A stretch of 34,853 nucleotides of DNA from an uncultured Clostridia bacterium (GCA_945949735.1 CAMFFO010000010.1:1-34853); one strand, 5' to 3'; numbered from the stretch's first letter, positions 7,235 to 14,900 are shown. Program-made: numbers and translations. The notes: a model not told the origin generated them from the sequence alone.

Positions 7235-8224
7235 ATGTTAACAAAGCGTCAGAATCTTCTGGAAACCATTCATGGCGGGCATCCCGACCGCTTTGTCAAT
7301 CAGTATGAAGCGTTTGCCCTTCAGATTCGCAACCCCTTCGGTATGCACAACCCCAGCCCCAAGCTGGGCGAGCACAACGTCGTGAACGCATGGGGCATCA
7401 CCCGTTCCTGGCCCATTGGTACTCCCGGTGCGTTCCCCGTTCATACCCCGGATAAAATTGTAATCAAGGATATTGAAAACTGGCAGAAGTATCTGAAGGT
7501 GCCCAATGTCATTTACAGTGCCGAGGAATGGGAACCCTTCATCGCCAAGGCAGAGGCTGTTGACCGCAACGAGCAGTTTGTCACCGCCGCCGTATTCCCC
7601 GGTGTTTTTGAGCAGTGCCATTATCTGATGGAGATTCAGAACTGCCTGATGGCCTTCTATGAGTATCCCGATGAAATGCACGAGATCATTGACCAGATTA
7701 CCCAATTCGAGCTGGATCTGGCTGCGGAGATTTGCAAGTACATCAAGCCTGACGCTCTGTTCCATCATGATGACTGGGGCAGCCAGCAGTCCACCTTCCT
7801 GTCCCCTGCCATGTTCCGGGAGTTCATTAAGCCCGCCTATGAGAAAATCTATGGCTACTACAAGTCCCACGGTGTTGAACTCATTGTCCATCACTCCGAC
7901 TCTTATGCTGCCACGCTTACCCAGGATATGATCGATGTGGGCATTGATATCTGGCAGGGGGTTATGAACACCAACAACATCCCCGAGTTGATCAAGCAAT
8001 ACGGCGGAAAAATCTCTTTCATGGGCGGCATTGACAGCGCCTCCGTTGACTATGAGGGCTGGACCCCTGAGGTTGTTGCCAGAGAAGTTGACCGCGCCTG
8101 CCGGGAGTGCGGCAAGCTCTATTTCATTCCCAACGCCTCTCAGGGTCTGCCCATGTCCACCTTCCCCGGCGTCTATGAGGAGCTGACCCGCCAGATTGAC
8201 CTGGCCAGCGAACGTTACTTCTAA
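7235..8224 (+). CDS. Uroporphyrinogen decarboxylase-type (corrinoid) methyltransferase
   Basis: A 329-residue UroD-superfamily protein with the methyltransferase pattern rather than heme-pathway UroD: HHDDWGSQ at 177-184, GVELIVHHSDS around 214-223 and SFMGGID at 261-267. Relatives (MtaA, MtbA, MtvA, VdmB) move methyl groups between a substrate or coenzyme and a corrinoid protein, so this is the best candidate for the substrate methyltransferase (component B) of the local demethylase. The usual zinc-binding His-x-Cys (HSCG) reads HSDS here, with Asp222 in place of Cys. I recall this variant from a clostridial subfamily, so it need not mean loss of function. The start has TTGGAGG 8 bp upstream. 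The stop TAA is the first base triplet of a repeat copy. Confidence 0.88.
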   Translation: MLTKRQNLLETIHGGHPDRFVNQYEAFALQIRNPFGMHNPSPKLGEHNVVNAWGITRSWPIGTPGAFPVHTPDKIVIKDIENWQKYLKVPNVIYSAEEWEPFIAKAEAVDRNEQFVTAAVFPGVFEQCHYLMEIQNCLMAFYEYPDEMHEIIDQITQFELDLAAEICKYIKPDALFHHDDWGSQQSTFLSPAMFREFIKPAYEKIYGYYKSHGVELIVHHSDSYAATLTQDMIDVGIDIWQGVMNTNNIPELIKQYGGKISFMGGIDSASVDYEGWTPEVVAREVDRACRECGKLYFIPNASQGLPMSTFPGVYEELTRQIDLASERYF

Positions 8225-8389
8225 GGCAACACCGCTTAGGTGGGGACTGCGGGCTTCGGCGGATCTTTTGGCCCAATCGTGCAGTACGAAAAATGGGAAA
8301 TACATCCAGTATTCCCGCATTTTTCATACTTTCGCTTGTGTCAAAACACTGGCCGAATCTCCTTGCCCCATTGTGCGGTGCTGCCCTAA
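8222..8389 (+). repeat. Dispersed 168-bp palindromic repeat, subfamily A, copy 2
   Basis: A full copy from TAAGGCAACACCGC to GCGGTGCTGCCCTAA, near-identical to 491-658. It is bounded by TAA on both sides, and its first TAA is the stop codon of the UroD-type gene. With the hairpin at 8435-8500 it fills the 309-bp gap before the DUF2284 gene. Confidence 0.93.
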
Positions 8390-8434
8390 TTTCCCGTTTT
8401 CCATGGCGCCCCCCCGACGGGAAAGCGCGGTGTC

Positions 8435-8500
8435 CATAATACAGTACATAAAGCAAAAGGCGTGACTGGTCACGCCTTTTGCTTTATATGCTGTATTATG
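8435..8500. terminator. Very long near-perfect hairpin, bidirectional terminator
   Basis: Arms 8435-8466 and 8469-8500 pair at 30 of 32 positions around a 2-base centre (TG); the core is AAAGCAAAAGGCGTGAC and its complement. It lies between the convergent UroD-type and DUF2284 genes, and each strand has CTTTTGCTTTAT after the GC core, as a two-way terminator would. Confidence 0.85.
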
Positions 8501-8533
8501 CACAATGTCCCAACGGCAGGGGATGTTCCTCTT

Positions 8534-9070
8534 TTACTCCAGCAGGAAACAGCTCGTATAGGCGATGGAATTTGGCCCATAGTAGTACCCCAGATGATTG
8601 TCCTTGCAAACCTCAAGAACCAGCATTCCGCAGGCCTCCATGGAGTTGATTTTCTTCTCCGGAAACCGACAGGGCTCGTTCGGATAGGTACATTGCTTGC
8701 ACTGTGTGCAGCTGCCCGCTCCGATGGCCAGGGCCTTGGGGTAAATCCCCCGGAGGATCTCATACATCCGCATAAAATGCTGCTTATGGCGTTTTTCCGC
8801 GTCCATCATGGCTTCAAAATCCATACTGTCCTCTATCTCCCCCACCGTTTGCACCAGAATGCCTCCCCGGTATTCCCCAATTTGCCGGGACAGTTCTTCC
8901 AGCGTTCCGCACCCCGGGGGACAGCTCCAACACTTGTTGTAACGGCCGCAGGTATTCGCCTCACACATCTTCCGGACGTCTTCCTTAAGCCGGATGGTAC
9001 CGGGGTCCAGCGGAGCAATATGGGTAAAGCCCACATCCCCGGCCAGCTTCTCCAATTCTATGTACTCCAC
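8534..9070 (-). CDS. DUF2284 predicted metal-binding protein
   Basis: A 178-residue protein with two cysteine groups typical of the DUF2284 family: Cys36, 41, 47, 50 and 54 (CEANTCGRYNKCWSCPPGC), and Cys121, 124, 127 and 134 (CTQCKQCTYPNEPC). This ferredoxin-like spacing suggests iron-sulfur or zinc binding; the biochemical role is unknown. It starts with GTG at 9070, 3 bp after the stop of the RACo gene. Its AGGAGG site lies inside the last codons of that gene, so translation is probably coupled. That tight linkage points to a role in corrinoid activation or electron delivery to it (inference). Confidence 0.88.
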   Translation of the reverse strand: MEYIELEKLAGDVGFTHIAPLDPGTIRLKEDVRKMCEANTCGRYNKCWSCPPGCGTLEELSRQIGEYRGGILVQTVGEIEDSMDFEAMMDAEKRHKQHFMRMYEILRGIYPKALAIGAGSCTQCKQCTYPNEPCRFPEKKINSMEACGMLVLEVCKDNHLGYYYGPNSIAYTSCFLLE

Positions 9071-9073
9071 GGC

Positions 9074-10534
9074 TCAATCCTCCTCAAACATCAGGCAATC
9101 CACATAGCAGTCATTAAATTCAGGCAGGGATGCCAATTCCAGGAATTCCGTTCCCTGTGCAAGCTGCTTGCTGTACGCAAACTCCCGGCTGCTCAGTGCG
9201 CACAGCCTGGCTCCGCCTCCGGCGGCATTCCCAATCGGCTGGATTCTGGGAAGCAGAATGGGCGGAATCATTCCGATGGCACAGGCAGAGGCCGGATTCA
9301 GGTAGTTCCCAAATGCGCCCGCCAGAAGCACCTTCCGGATATCCTTTGGTTCCACGCCCAGCGTACTGCACATCAGTTCAATTCCCGCGCGGATGGCGGC
9401 TTTGGCCAGCTGAACCTCCCGCACGTCCTTCCTGGTCAGGAAAACTCCGGTTCCCTCCAGGGTGTACCGGTCTCCGCAGAGCATCTGCCCGCTTTCGGAG
9501 ATGTCCCCTGTTTCCAGCAGAGCCGCCACCAGGTCCAGAAGCCCCGACCCGCAAAGGCCAACAGGTACGCCCCCTCCGATCACGCTCCATTGTATTTTCC
9601 CATTCTCCAGCGTGACATGGTCCACGGCCCCGGCCGCGCCCCGCATTCCGCATTGGATTTTCGCGCCCTCAAAGGCGGGGCCTGCAGCCGTCGAGCAGGC
9701 GATCCTTCGGCTCCGGTCCCCCAGAACCATTTCCCCGTTGGTGCCGATGTCAATCATCAGTGTAAGTTCTTCCAGCCTGTCAAATCTGGTCGCCACCAGG
9801 CATCCTACCGTGTCCGCCCCCACAAAGCCAGCGATATTGGGAAGAATACGGATTTCCGAGTTTGGGCAGGAAGGAAGCAGCGACGCTCCGTTCATTTCCA
9901 GAGCCTCCCGGACCGAAGGCATGTAGGGAGGAACCGTCAGGGGTTTGGGATCAATTTCCAGCAGCAGATGGTGCATGGCGGTATTGCCCACGATTGCTGT
10001 CACGCCGATTTCCTCCGGGGAAATCCCCGCCTGGTCCGCCGCCTCCCGAACCAGCTTGTCCAGGGCATCCCGGATGCACCTGGCCATGACGGAAGCATCC
10101 TTATCCATGGCATACTGAATTCTGGAAATCACATCGGCGCCGAACTGGGTTTGGGGGTTGACGCAGCTTGTCTGCGCCAGGAGCCTTCCCGCCCGTCCGT
10201 CCATTAAATAACAAACCACTGTGGTTGTTCCAATGTCAAAAGCGGCAGCATAGGTATGTGTCCCATCCGCAGCCCCCGGAACAAACGCGGAATCCGTCAG
10301 GATTTCCGTCCTCCGGCCGGCGGGAAGGACGACCTCCGTATCCCCGTATATTTTTGTCTGACAGGCCAGCCGCTGCTCCCCGTTGACCGTCACCCGGCAT
10401 TTCCCGCATTTGCCGTGTCCTCCGCAGGGCGCGTCCGGAGCCTCCCGCGCCGCTTGCAGGACTGCCAGCAAGGAATCTCCCTCCTGCGCCGAAAGCCTCC
10501 GTCCGGAGTTTACGATAACAACAGAATGCTCCAT
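9074..10534 (-). CDS. RACo-type reductive activator of corrinoid proteins (ASKHA/DUF4445)
   Basis: A 486-residue protein that would reduce inactive Co(II)-corrinoid to Co(I) using ATP. The N terminus is a plant-type 2Fe-2S ferredoxin domain with Cys37, 43, 46 and 58 (CGGHGKCGKC, then LAC). The rest is the ASKHA ATPase fold with DIGTTT (100-105), MIDIGTNGEM, AGPAFEGA, CGSGLLD and LLAGAFGNYLNP. Characterised activators such as those of Acetobacterium are about 600 residues, so this one is shorter, with little room for a linker domain. The start is ATG 10534 with AAGGAGA about 8 bp upstream, overlapping the LysR stop by one base (TGATG). A longer reading from 10681 lies inside the LysR gene and is rejected. 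It is gene A of the local demethylase set. Confidence 0.92.
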   Translation of the reverse strand: MEHSVVIVNSGRRLSAQEGDSLLAVLQAAREAPDAPCGGHGKCGKCRVTVNGEQRLACQTKIYGDTEVVLPAGRRTEILTDSAFVPGAADGTHTYAAAFDIGTTTVVCYLMDGRAGRLLAQTSCVNPQTQFGADVISRIQYAMDKDASVMARCIRDALDKLVREAADQAGISPEEIGVTAIVGNTAMHHLLLEIDPKPLTVPPYMPSVREALEMNGASLLPSCPNSEIRILPNIAGFVGADTVGCLVATRFDRLEELTLMIDIGTNGEMVLGDRSRRIACSTAAGPAFEGAKIQCGMRGAAGAVDHVTLENGKIQWSVIGGGVPVGLCGSGLLDLVAALLETGDISESGQMLCGDRYTLEGTGVFLTRKDVREVQLAKAAIRAGIELMCSTLGVEPKDIRKVLLAGAFGNYLNPASACAIGMIPPILLPRIQPIGNAAGGGARLCALSSREFAYSKQLAQGTEFLELASLPEFNDCYVDCLMFEED

Positions 10535-11415
10535 CAACCATTCTCCTTTCCCATTCGCTCCGCTTTCAGAACCTGCGTGTTGATTTCCTCCAGAATAGAG
10601 CTGTAAAGCAAATTTGAGTCCGCAATCTGCGAATAAATGCTGTAAAGCCGCCAGTACTCCTCCTGCTGAAGCGGAAGCCATCTGAGGCCGGCCATTTCAC
10701 AGGGCACCAGGCACTCCGGAAGCAGCAGACCGCATTTTCCGGAAGCCGTCAGGGAAAACAGCCGGTGATAATCCTGACCGGTGTACTGCAGCGCAATTCT
10801 GTGCCTTGTGCAGAATTCCTGCAGGCGCCTATCCTGCTGCGCGGCAATGGGGAGCCAGGAAAGGTCTGTGACATCCACTGATTCCAGATCCTCTATGCCA
10901 TCTTTGTTTCGGATCAGCAGGCCAATTCGGGAACGAAGGATTTCCTCCGAAGAGAAGGGGACATTCTGAGGGCAGTAGGGACAAACGATCAAGTCAGTCT
11001 GGTGCTCCTGAAGCAGACGGATACATTCCTCATCGGGATGCTCCCAGTATTCCATTTCCAGGTTTTCTCTGTCCTTGCGGAAAGAAAGCAGACGATCCTC
11101 AAAAATCCCCACCGTACCGGTGGAAAACGCGATGCGGATTCGCTGCCGATAGCGGCTTCCGCTGGTCCGAATCTGCTGCTCGATATCATCGATTTCCTTC
11201 ACCACGCCTCTGATCCGGTCATAAAACATCAATCCCGTCGGTGTCAGAAATGCTCCGCTGGTATCCCGCATAAAAAGCGCCACGCCAAGCTCCTCTTCCA
11301 ACTGGCTGATGGCCTTGCTGACAGCCTGCCTGGAAATATATAGTCCGGCCGCAGCGCTTACAAAGCTGCGGCAGTCCGCCACAGAAAGAAAGTAGCGCAG
11401 CTGTCTGAGTTCCAT
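10534..11415 (-). CDS. LysR family transcriptional regulator
   Basis: A 293-residue LTTR. The N-terminal winged helix-turn-helix starts MELRQLRYFLSVAD and contains ISRQAVSKAISQLEEELG (about residues 28-45). The remaining part fits a LysR effector domain, with a divergent sequence. The start is ATG 11415 with GGAGGG 6 bp upstream; ATG 11421 would touch that site. It is the first gene of the LysR-RACo-DUF2284 operon and diverges from the pterin methyltransferase-corrinoid protein operon. The intergenic region holds a perfect palindrome, so it probably controls both directions. The co-inducer cannot be read. Confidence 0.92.
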   Translation of the reverse strand: MELRQLRYFLSVADCRSFVSAAAGLYISRQAVSKAISQLEEELGVALFMRDTSGAFLTPTGLMFYDRIRGVVKEIDDIEQQIRTSGSRYRQRIRIAFSTGTVGIFEDRLLSFRKDRENLEMEYWEHPDEECIRLLQEHQTDLIVCPYCPQNVPFSSEEILRSRIGLLIRNKDGIEDLESVDVTDLSWLPIAAQQDRRLQEFCTRHRIALQYTGQDYHRLFSLTASGKCGLLLPECLVPCEMAGLRWLPLQQEEYWRLYSIYSQIADSNLLYSSILEEINTQVLKAERMGKENG

Positions 11416-11435
11416 CCGCATCCCTCCTTCTCCCA

Positions 11436-11464
11436 ATCATACCATATCCATCCACACATTTCAA
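11436..11464 (-). promoter_or_regulatory. Predicted promoter of the LysR-RACo-DUF2284 operon
   Basis: On the minus strand TTGAAA (11464-11459), a 17-bp spacer and TATGAT (11441-11436). The palindrome at 11471-11486 sits just upstream of this -35. Confidence 0.7.
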
Positions 11465-11470
11465 CAGGAT

Positions 11471-11486
11471 GTTGCATGGATGCAAC
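11471..11486. promoter_or_regulatory. Candidate LysR operator
   Basis: GTTGCATGGATGCAAC is a perfect 7-bp inverted repeat with a 2-bp centre and contains a T-N11-A pattern. It lies about 55-70 bp upstream of the plus-strand extended -10, the classical LTTR activation distance, and just above the LysR promoter's -35, which fits autoregulation. Confidence 0.6.
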
Positions 11487-11538
11487 CTTTTTTTGCATAA
11501 TAGAGCAAAATACTATTGCTTTTCTATTTTTTACCATG

Positions 11539-11547
11539 TGCTATAAT
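11539..11547 (+). promoter_or_regulatory. Extended -10 promoter of the methyltransferase-corrinoid operon
   Basis: TGCTATAAT is a perfect extended -10 (TGn-TATAAT). A good -35 is missing (nearest TTGCTT at 11516 gives a 20-bp spacer), as expected for an activator-dependent promoter. Confidence 0.65.
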
Positions 11548-11584
11548 CAACATAGAAAAAATAAACATTAAGGGGATGCTTATC

Positions 11585-12388
11585 ATGATTATTATTGGTG
11601 AAAAAATCAATGGTTCCATTCCATCCGTTGCCAAGGCCATTGCCGAGCGCAATGAGGACTGGATTCGGAATCTTGCGAAAATCCAGACGGAGGCCGGTGC
11701 CGATTTTATCGACGTTTGTGCTTCCGTGAAGGACGGTGAGCTGGAAACGCTTCACTGGCTCATTGACCTGGTTCAGGAGGTCACCGACACGCCCATCTGC
11801 ATCGACAGCCCTGATCCCCAGGTCTGTGTTGCCGCTATGCCCTTCTGCAAGAAGCCCGGCCTCATCAATTCCGTTTCCATGGAAGGGAACAAGGTTGACG
11901 TGATCTTCCCGGCCATTGCCGGAACCACCTGGCAGTGCGTTGCGCTTCTGTGCGCCAAGGGCATTCCCCAGTCCGCTGAAGATCGGCTCAATGTGTTTGA
12001 CCAACTGATGGTCAAGGCGAAGGAATACAACATCGCTCCCGGCCGTCTGCACATCGATCCTCTGGTGGAGATGCTCTGCACTTCCGAGGACGGTATTTCC
12101 ATGGTCGTTGAGGTCATTCAGACCGTCAAAAAGAAATTCCCCAACATCCATGTCACCGGGGCTGTCAGCAACATTTCCTTTAACCTTCCCGTCCGCAAGC
12201 TGCTGAACCAGGCTTTCCTGGTGCTTGCCATGAACGCCGGTATGGACTCCGCTGTTCTGGATCCCACCAACCGGGATATGATGGGCATGATGTACGCCAC
12301 AGAGGCCATGCTTGGTCTGGATGAGTATTGCATGGAGTATATCGGGGCTTACCGTGAGGGCAAATTTGGTCCTGTCAAAACCAACTGA
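11585..12388 (+). CDS. Methyltetrahydrofolate:corrinoid methyltransferase (pterin-binding, AcsE/MtgA-like)
   Basis: A 267-residue pterin-binding TIM-barrel protein. The start MIIIGEKINGS, DFIDVCAS, CIDSPDP, LINSVS and HIDPLVE are at the expected strands. The late segment VSNISFNLPVRKLLNQAFL followed by LDPTNRDM matches AcsE and the MT-II proteins of O-demethylases (OdmD/VdmD type). It would pass the methyl group from methyl-Co(III)-corrinoid to tetrahydrofolate, feeding C1 metabolism. The start is ATG 11585 with AGGGG 10 bp upstream; ATG 11576 is too close to that site. It is followed 32 bp later by the corrinoid protein gene, forming an operon divergent from LysR. Confidence 0.92.
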   Translation: MIIIGEKINGSIPSVAKAIAERNEDWIRNLAKIQTEAGADFIDVCASVKDGELETLHWLIDLVQEVTDTPICIDSPDPQVCVAAMPFCKKPGLINSVSMEGNKVDVIFPAIAGTTWQCVALLCAKGIPQSAEDRLNVFDQLMVKAKEYNIAPGRLHIDPLVEMLCTSEDGISMVVEVIQTVKKKFPNIHVTGAVSNISFNLPVRKLLNQAFLVLAMNAGMDSAVLDPTNRDMMGMMYATEAMLGLDEYCMEYIGAYREGKFGPVKTN

Positions 12389-12420
12389 CATATCAGAGAT
12401 TATTAAGGAGGATACATAAA

Positions 12421-13059
12421 ATGTCTAAAATTGAAGAACTGAATCATGCGGTAGAAATCGGCAGGGCAAAGCTTGTGCCCGGTCTGGTTCAGGAGTGCCT
12501 GGATGAGGGTATCGCCCCCATCGACATTCTGAACAAGGGTATGATCGACGCCATGTCTGTTGTCGGTGACAAGTTTAAGCGCAATGAGATCTTCGTTCCC
12601 GAAATGCTGATTGCCGCCAAAGCTATGAAAAAGGGCGTTGAGGTTCTGAAGCCCCATCTGGCTGGTGACAGCAGCGCCAAGATTGGCAAGCTGGCCATGG
12701 GCACCGTCGCCGGTGACCTGCACGATATCGGCAAAAACCTGGTTATCATGATGATCGAATCCACCGGTTACGAGGTCGTTGATCTGGGCATTGACGTCCC
12801 CGTGGAGCGCTTCCTGGAGGCTGCTTCCGATCCGGAGGTTACCGTCATGGGTGTCTCCGCCCTGCTGACCACCACCATGCCCGCTATGCAGGAGACTGTT
12901 GCCGCTCTGAACAAGCATCCCCGCCGCAGCGAGTTTAAGATCATGGTCGGCGGCGCTCCCATCACGCAGGCCTTTGCCGATGAAATCGGAGCCGACGTCT
13001 ATACCGAAGATGCCGCTTCCGCAGGTCAGGCCGCCAAGGCTCTGGCTCTTGCAAGATAA
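12421..13059 (+). CDS. Corrinoid (cobalamin-binding) methyl-carrier protein
   Basis: A 212-residue two-domain methyl carrier. Residues 1-90 form the helical B12-binding-2 cap (ELNHAVEIG, then GMIDAMSVVGDKF). Residues about 90-212 form the Rossmann B12 domain with the base-off motif DLHDIG at 99-104 (His101 is the expected cobalt ligand), VSALLTT around 145-151 and VGGAPIT at 176-182. It matches MtaC/MtvC/OdmC-type proteins, the shuttle between substrate methyltransferase and pterin methyltransferase, and would need RACo for reactivation. The start has AAGGAGG 9 bp upstream, one of the best sites in the window. A terminator follows, so it ends the operon. Confidence 0.95.
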   Translation: MSKIEELNHAVEIGRAKLVPGLVQECLDEGIAPIDILNKGMIDAMSVVGDKFKRNEIFVPEMLIAAKAMKKGVEVLKPHLAGDSSAKIGKLAMGTVAGDLHDIGKNLVIMMIESTGYEVVDLGIDVPVERFLEAASDPEVTVMGVSALLTTTMPAMQETVAALNKHPRRSEFKIMVGGAPITQAFADEIGADVYTEDAASAGQAAKALALAR

Positions 13060-13076
13060 TCGTTTCCGATCCTCAA

Positions 13077-13108
13077 TGCCCTCCCGCCTTTCGGGAGGGC
13101 ATTTTTTG
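13077..13108 (+). terminator. Terminator of the corrinoid protein operon
   Basis: TGCCCTCCCG (13077-13086) pairs with CGGGAGGGCA (13092-13101), followed by TTTTTTG. A textbook intrinsic terminator. Confidence 0.93.
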
Positions 13109-13162
13109 CTTGTGCCGATGAGATGGAAACTCTTGATTTCTTTGGGATAACCTGTTTTGCCC

Positions 13163-13330
13163 TTAGGGCAACACCGCACAATTGCGTCAGCGGATCTCAG
13201 CGGATCTTTTGCACCATTTCTGCAGTTTCAAAAACGGGAAATACATACAGTATTCCCCCGTTTTTGAAACTTTGAACTGGCACAAAATCTCTCGCTGAGC
13301 TTCCTTGCCAAATTATGCGGTGTAGCCTTA
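13163..13330 (+). repeat. Dispersed 168-bp palindromic repeat, subfamily B, full copy
   Basis: Runs from TTAGGGCAACACCGC to GCGGTGTAGCCTTA. Inner arms GTTTCAAAAACGGG and CCCGTTTTTGAAAC pair around AAATACATACAGTATT, and outer arms TCAGCGGATCTTTTG and CAAAATCTCTCGCTGA pair imperfectly. It is the full model for the half copies at both window ends and fills much of the 430-bp gap between the corrinoid gene and the MATE gene. Confidence 0.93.
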
Positions 13331-13388
13331 GAAAGAATCCGAAAACTGCAAAAAGCAATTTTATTATATATAAACTGTCTTTTTTCTA

Positions 13389-13417
13389 TTGCGTTATTCA
13401 GGCTCTTCCATTATAAT
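13389..13417 (+). promoter_or_regulatory. Predicted promoter of the MATE gene
   Basis: TTGCGT (13389-13394), a 17-bp spacer and TATAAT (13412-13417). Confidence 0.75.
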
Positions 13418-13419
13418 AT

Positions 13420-13431
13420 GTAGTATACTAC
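13420..13431. promoter_or_regulatory. Candidate repressor operator at the MATE promoter
   Basis: GTAGTATACTAC is a perfect 12-bp palindrome beginning 3 bp after the -10 box, covering the expected transcription start. Such a site is placed for a dimeric repressor, for example of MarR or GntR type; no such regulator gene is in the window. Confidence 0.5.
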
Positions 13432-13492
13432 GTATTCATGAGTAAGCGGGCGGTGCGATATGATCTCTCCCGCGGAAGAGAGGATGTTTTTT

Positions 13493-14884
13493 GTGCAAAA
13501 AAGAAGCAGTTCTAACCAAAAGGACAGAAAGGATTTGATGCTGAACGAACCAATTACCCGGGTGATCCCCAAAATGGCGATCCCCACCATTATTGCCTTT
13601 CTCATCAATTCCGTTTACAGTCTGGCGGATACCTATTTTGTCAGCTCTCTGGGCACCAACGCGACCGCGGCAGTCAGTGTAAACGCCTCCCTGGATCAGC
13701 TGATCATGATGGCTGGCTCCATGCTGGCTATGGGCGCAAACAGCTACATTGCCCGTCTGCTTGGAAAAGGAGACGACCGGAAAGCCAGCCAGGTTTTGTC
13801 AACCGCATTTTTTCTTGCTGCCTTTCTCGGGACGGCCCTGATGGTCTTTGGAATTGCCTTTATGACCCCCATGGTGCGCCTTCTGGGTGCGACGCCAACC
13901 TGCGAGCACTACAGCATTCAGTATGCCACCTATGTACTCCTCGCCGCCCCCTTTATGGCAAGCAATTTCGTGATGAACCAGTGCCTGCGCAGCGAAGGAA
14001 GCGCGACTCTGTCCATGGTAGGAATGGGCTTCGGAGGAATACTGAATGTTATCCTGGATCCCATCTTTATTTTTGTTCTGGATATGGGGGTTGCGGGGGC
14101 CTCTGCCGCAACCGCGATCTCAAAGCTTGTCAGCTTTTCCATTCTGATTTTCCCCTACCTTACCCGCAGGAGCCTGCTTCATCTGTCTATTCGAAATATC
14201 CATCTGTCAAAGGATATCCTTTTCACGGTCGTAAGCGTAGGATCCTCCTCCATGTTCCGATCCGGTCTGGCGGTGCTTTCTGCGATCCTGATCAATGACA
14301 TCGCGGGTAATATTTCCGACTCGGTTCTGGCCGGCATTGGTGTCTGCACCAAAATTATGATGTTCCCCTTCAGCATCATCCTCGGTTTCGGAACCGGCTT
14401 CCAGCCGGTAGCCGGGTTCAACTGGGGGGCAAAGCGTTATGACCGAGTACGGGAAAGCTACCGTTTCTCCTCCTTTGTGGCTATTCTGGGCGGTATCATC
14501 ATGGCGGTTCTTGTGGGCATTTTCGCGGATGAGATTATTCTCCTGTTTGCAGGGGACGATCCGGAAATGCACCATATCGGCGCGCTCAGCATCCGTCTGC
14601 AGTGTCTGGCGCTCCCCATCCATGCATGGGTCGCCATTGTCAATATGCTCTGTGTGGGTCTGGGAAATGCGAAAGGGGCGTTTCTGCTTGCCACCGCCCG
14701 TCAGGGAACCTGTTTTATCCCCATCTTGTATCTGTTGGCATACTTGTTCCAGGCCAACGGCGTTGCCTCCGTTCAGGCTCTGGCGGACGTGCTCAGCTTG
14801 ATTCTTGCCGTTCCCATCGCTGTTATCATGACACGCCGAATCCGCCGCGCCCAGGAGGAGCAAATTCAGTCAATGGCTGTGTAA
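13493..14884 (+). CDS. MATE family efflux transporter
   Basis: A multidrug/toxin exporter with about 12 membrane segments driven by Na+ or H+. The first repeat starts RVIPKMAIPTIIAFLINSVY and ADTYFVSSLGTNATAAVSV, typical of clostridial DinF/NorM-like MATEs. The second half repeats the pattern around the IILGFGTGFQPVAGFNWGA stretch. The start is uncertain. GTG 13493 has GAGAGG 9 bp upstream and is preferred; ATG 13460 has no clear site, and ATG 13538 has AAAGGA 4 bp upstream but would cut into the family's N-terminal tail. The length (463 residues from GTG) is normal. The gene has its own promoter with an operator-like palindrome, suggesting induction by a substrate. Confidence 0.92.
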   Translation: MQKRSSSNQKDRKDLMLNEPITRVIPKMAIPTIIAFLINSVYSLADTYFVSSLGTNATAAVSVNASLDQLIMMAGSMLAMGANSYIARLLGKGDDRKASQVLSTAFFLAAFLGTALMVFGIAFMTPMVRLLGATPTCEHYSIQYATYVLLAAPFMASNFVMNQCLRSEGSATLSMVGMGFGGILNVILDPIFIFVLDMGVAGASAATAISKLVSFSILIFPYLTRRSLLHLSIRNIHLSKDILFTVVSVGSSSMFRSGLAVLSAILINDIAGNISDSVLAGIGVCTKIMMFPFSIILGFGTGFQPVAGFNWGAKRYDRVRESYRFSSFVAILGGIIMAVLVGIFADEIILLFAGDDPEMHHIGALSIRLQCLALPIHAWVAIVNMLCVGLGNAKGAFLLATARQGTCFIPILYLLAYLFQANGVASVQALADVLSLILAVPIAVIMTRRIRRAQEEQIQSMAV

Positions 14885-14900
14885 ACGAAATATATGCATT

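Noticed and set aside
11416..11584. Cobalamin riboswitch before the corrinoid genes
   Set aside because: The region is short and AT-rich, with no B12-box-like conserved core visible.
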